Source of the DNA: Prevotella sp. MA2016
GTDB lineage: Bacteria; Bacteroidota; Bacteroidia; Bacteroidales; Bacteroidaceae
DNA length: 64,000 nucleotides
Assembly (NCBI RefSeq): GCF_000619825.1
Contig: NZ_KK211036.1
Location: forward strand, 305,787-369,786
Reading direction: 5' to 3'
Shown here one piece after another: positions 62,814 to 64,000 of this stretch; positions within the stretch are counted from its first letter, which is position 1, and the number at the start of each line of letters is the position of its first letter. The notes beneath the pieces were generated by a model. That model did not search any database. It saw nothing but the letters and a program-made list of their open reading frames with translations, and was not told the DNA's origin. A program made the position numbers and the translations under genes.

Positions 62814-63401
62814 TTAATGAAAACGCTTTTTCATGATAGAACAGATAATTAAGATTAATGCAAGTATGAAAGAAAAAACAACGAGAATCGTAGGTGGGGA
62901 GCTTGGATGAGTACTTTGCTTGGAGGCCGATTTGAGTTTTTGGGACTGGGTGGCCGTGGCCACGCTGTCCTTCAAATCGGTTGATGTGACGGACTTCTCC
63001 TTGGTGCTTGCGCCGAGGTGTAGTCCGTAGATTTGGAGGGACTTAGGAGATGGCGAAGCGAGGACGGGACGCGAAGCGTCTCGTGGGCGCTGAAGGCTTA
63101 TGGGCGCTTGCGGTGTGAGTGAGTCAGAGGGAGTTTCCGACCAGCTTTCTTTCTCTGAAGGAAAGTCTGCCGGAAACTCCTGAGACTCATTAAGGAATAT
63201 GATTGAGATGCTGTCTGCAGAGAGAGTAAATTGTCTGGAGAGTGCATCGAGTGAGCGGTAAAAAGTGAGACGGGATGCCGTCACGGCTGCCGTCTCACTT
63301 TCACTTACCGCCTTTTCGGACGTGCGCACAGTCTTACAGGCGGCCAGTGAAATCAGAACAAAAATGAAAACAAGTATTGAAAAGTGAGTGTAGTGTTTCA
63401 T
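62814..63401 (-). CDS. Putative unimolecular spanin (u-spanin)
   Basis: 195 residues. The N-terminus is a lipoprotein signal (VLISLAACKTV, lipid on Cys22) and the C-terminus is a membrane helix (about 171-190) followed by KKRFH. The middle is Ser, Thr and Pro-rich without a clear fold. An outer-membrane lipid anchor joined to an inner-membrane helix in one chain is the plan of T1 gp11-type u-spanins, which fuse the two membranes in the last step of lysis. Six bases separate it from the amidase gene, and the holin gene lies just before that, which supports a lysis role. No sequence family was recognised. Confidence 0.6.
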   Translation of the reverse strand: MKHYTHFSILVFIFVLISLAACKTVRTSEKAVSESETAAVTASRLTFYRSLDALSRQFTLSADSISIIFLNESQEFPADFPSEKESWSETPSDSLTPQAPISLQRPRDASRPVLASPSPKSLQIYGLHLGASTKEKSVTSTDLKDSVATATQSQKLKSASKQSTHPSSPPTILVVFSFILALILIICSIMKKRFH

Positions 63402-63407
63402 ACGGAT

Positions 63408-63827
63408 CTATTTAAAGATGTAGTCATACTCGTGGACGTTGAAAGACGGACAGTCTTTCGCAGCGAACTCGCGGTGGCCATGGAGAGTGGCTTTTGGAAA
63501 GCGCTTGTGAAGATCTGTGAGGATTTTCACGAATGCCTGTTTCTGTTCTGGGGTGCGTGTGTCCTTGGCTTTGAGTTTGCCGTCAGCTGTGCAACCGCCG
63601 ACGTAGCAAACTGCGATGGAGTGCTTGTTATATCCAGCGCAATGAATGCCAGGAATGGACTCGTCGCATCCCTTGTGGATGGTGCCGTCGAGATAAATCA
63701 GCCAATGGTACCCGATATGGGACCAGTGGTTGTCCTTGACATGCATCCGTGTTATGCTGGCAACTGTCTCCTGACGCCCTTCAGGGGTGGCGGTGCAGTG
63801 GCAGATGATACGGTTGATTTCTCTCAT
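63408..63827 (-). CDS. Phage N-acetylmuramoyl-L-alanine amidase (endolysin)
   Basis: 139 residues from ATG 63827, an amidase_2 domain close to T7 lysozyme. Zinc ligands are visible as His in IICHCTATPEG, His in GIHCAGYN and Cys in AKDCPSFN; YHWLIYLDGTIHKG is also typical. It cuts the amide between MurNAc and L-Ala once the holin lets it reach the wall. Its start codon overlaps the holin stop (ATGA), which fixes the start. Confidence 0.93.
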   Translation of the reverse strand: MREINRIICHCTATPEGRQETVASITRMHVKDNHWSHIGYHWLIYLDGTIHKGCDESIPGIHCAGYNKHSIAVCYVGGCTADGKLKAKDTRTPEQKQAFVKILTDLHKRFPKATLHGHREFAAKDCPSFNVHEYDYIFK

Positions 63828-64000
63828 AAGGCACCTCCTTCCTCTTTTAGGTCTATCTTGGACTTCAGTTCGGCGAACTTGGTGTGGATGTAGATGCTCA
63901 CGCCAAAGATGGAGCCTGCGTAAATGAGGCACTGGGCGAAGAACAGGAGAACGGAGTCAGAGATGACGCCCGTCGGTGCTACGATGAAGCCTGCTGTGGC
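63824..64000 (-). CDS. Phage holin family protein (N-terminus outside window)
   Basis: The last 58 codons are visible, reading ATAGFIVAPTGVISDSVLLFF, then AQCLIYAGSIFGVSIYI and ending KFAELKSKIDLKEEGGAL (read in parts). One strong helix followed by a charged tail and the wording GVISDSVLL and AGSIFGV are typical of small Bacteroidetes phage holins. The stop codon overlaps the amidase start. Holins form the lesion that starts lysis. Confidence 0.75.
   Translation of the reverse strand, partial: ATAGFIVAPTGVISDSVLLFFAQCLIYAGSIFGVSIYIHTKFAELKSKIDLKEEGGAL

Overview
The window reads as chromosomal DNA of a Bacteroidetes bacterium, most likely a gut or rumen Prevotellaceae (Prevotella-like). Signs seen in the sequence are the many TAnnTTTG -7 boxes, often with a TTTG/CAAA -33 box 19-20 bases away, a FeoA-FeoB fusion, GldE, NspC, a SecA of 1129 residues, a Rho with a long acidic insertion, and a DUF4105/Lnb-type protein. 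Species cannot be fixed from the sequence alone. No rRNA, CRISPR array or transposase was found.

Layout. 1-11.2 kb: edge of an outer-membrane barrel gene, a lipoprotein N-acyltransferase-like gene (lnb) overlapping a degenerate alkaline-phosphatase-like gene, secA, an ABC ATPase, feoAB and a GH43-like hydrolase. 11.2-15.6 kb (minus): a small AbgT-like membrane protein, a response regulator and an unusual protein with two fused sensor-kinase units. 15.7-22.3 kb: a hexuronate-degradation locus, with kdgK-eda divergent from a LacI-type regulator, uxaA and an NhaC-type transporter. 22.3-26.8 kb: GH25 lysozyme, clostripain-type protease, gldE, ssb and a hypothetical gene. 26.8-36.4 kb: tRNA-Gly/Leu/Leu/Gly, nspC, a REC-kinase hybrid, carB-carA, glmS and two tRNA-Asp. 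36.4-41.3 kb (minus): GNAT, GT2, membrane protein, recR, ABC-F ATPase and engB. 41.4-52.6 kb: rho, a phosphatase, tilS, an rRNA methyltransferase, a 3'-5' exonuclease, ftsK-lolA, a large permease and two tRNA-Lys.

52.65 kb to the right edge is an integrated phage or phage-like element beside tRNA-Lys. It has a tyrosine integrase on the plus strand preceded by five TTTGTTACCA iterons, then minus-strand tail protein and tape-measure genes, a 2.5 kb accessory (moron-like) stretch, and a lysis set of holin, amidase and a probable unimolecular spanin. The accessory stretch holds two small lipocalin-like lipoprotein genes, one broken by a nonsense codon. They lie between two about 124-nt noncoding repeats whose stems differ by compensatory changes.

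The parts most worth following up are this structured repeat pair, the integrase iterons, the u-spanin candidate, the NhaC-type transporter coupled to uxaA, the fused double kinase, and an 18-base promoter/start block shared by all three tRNA clusters.
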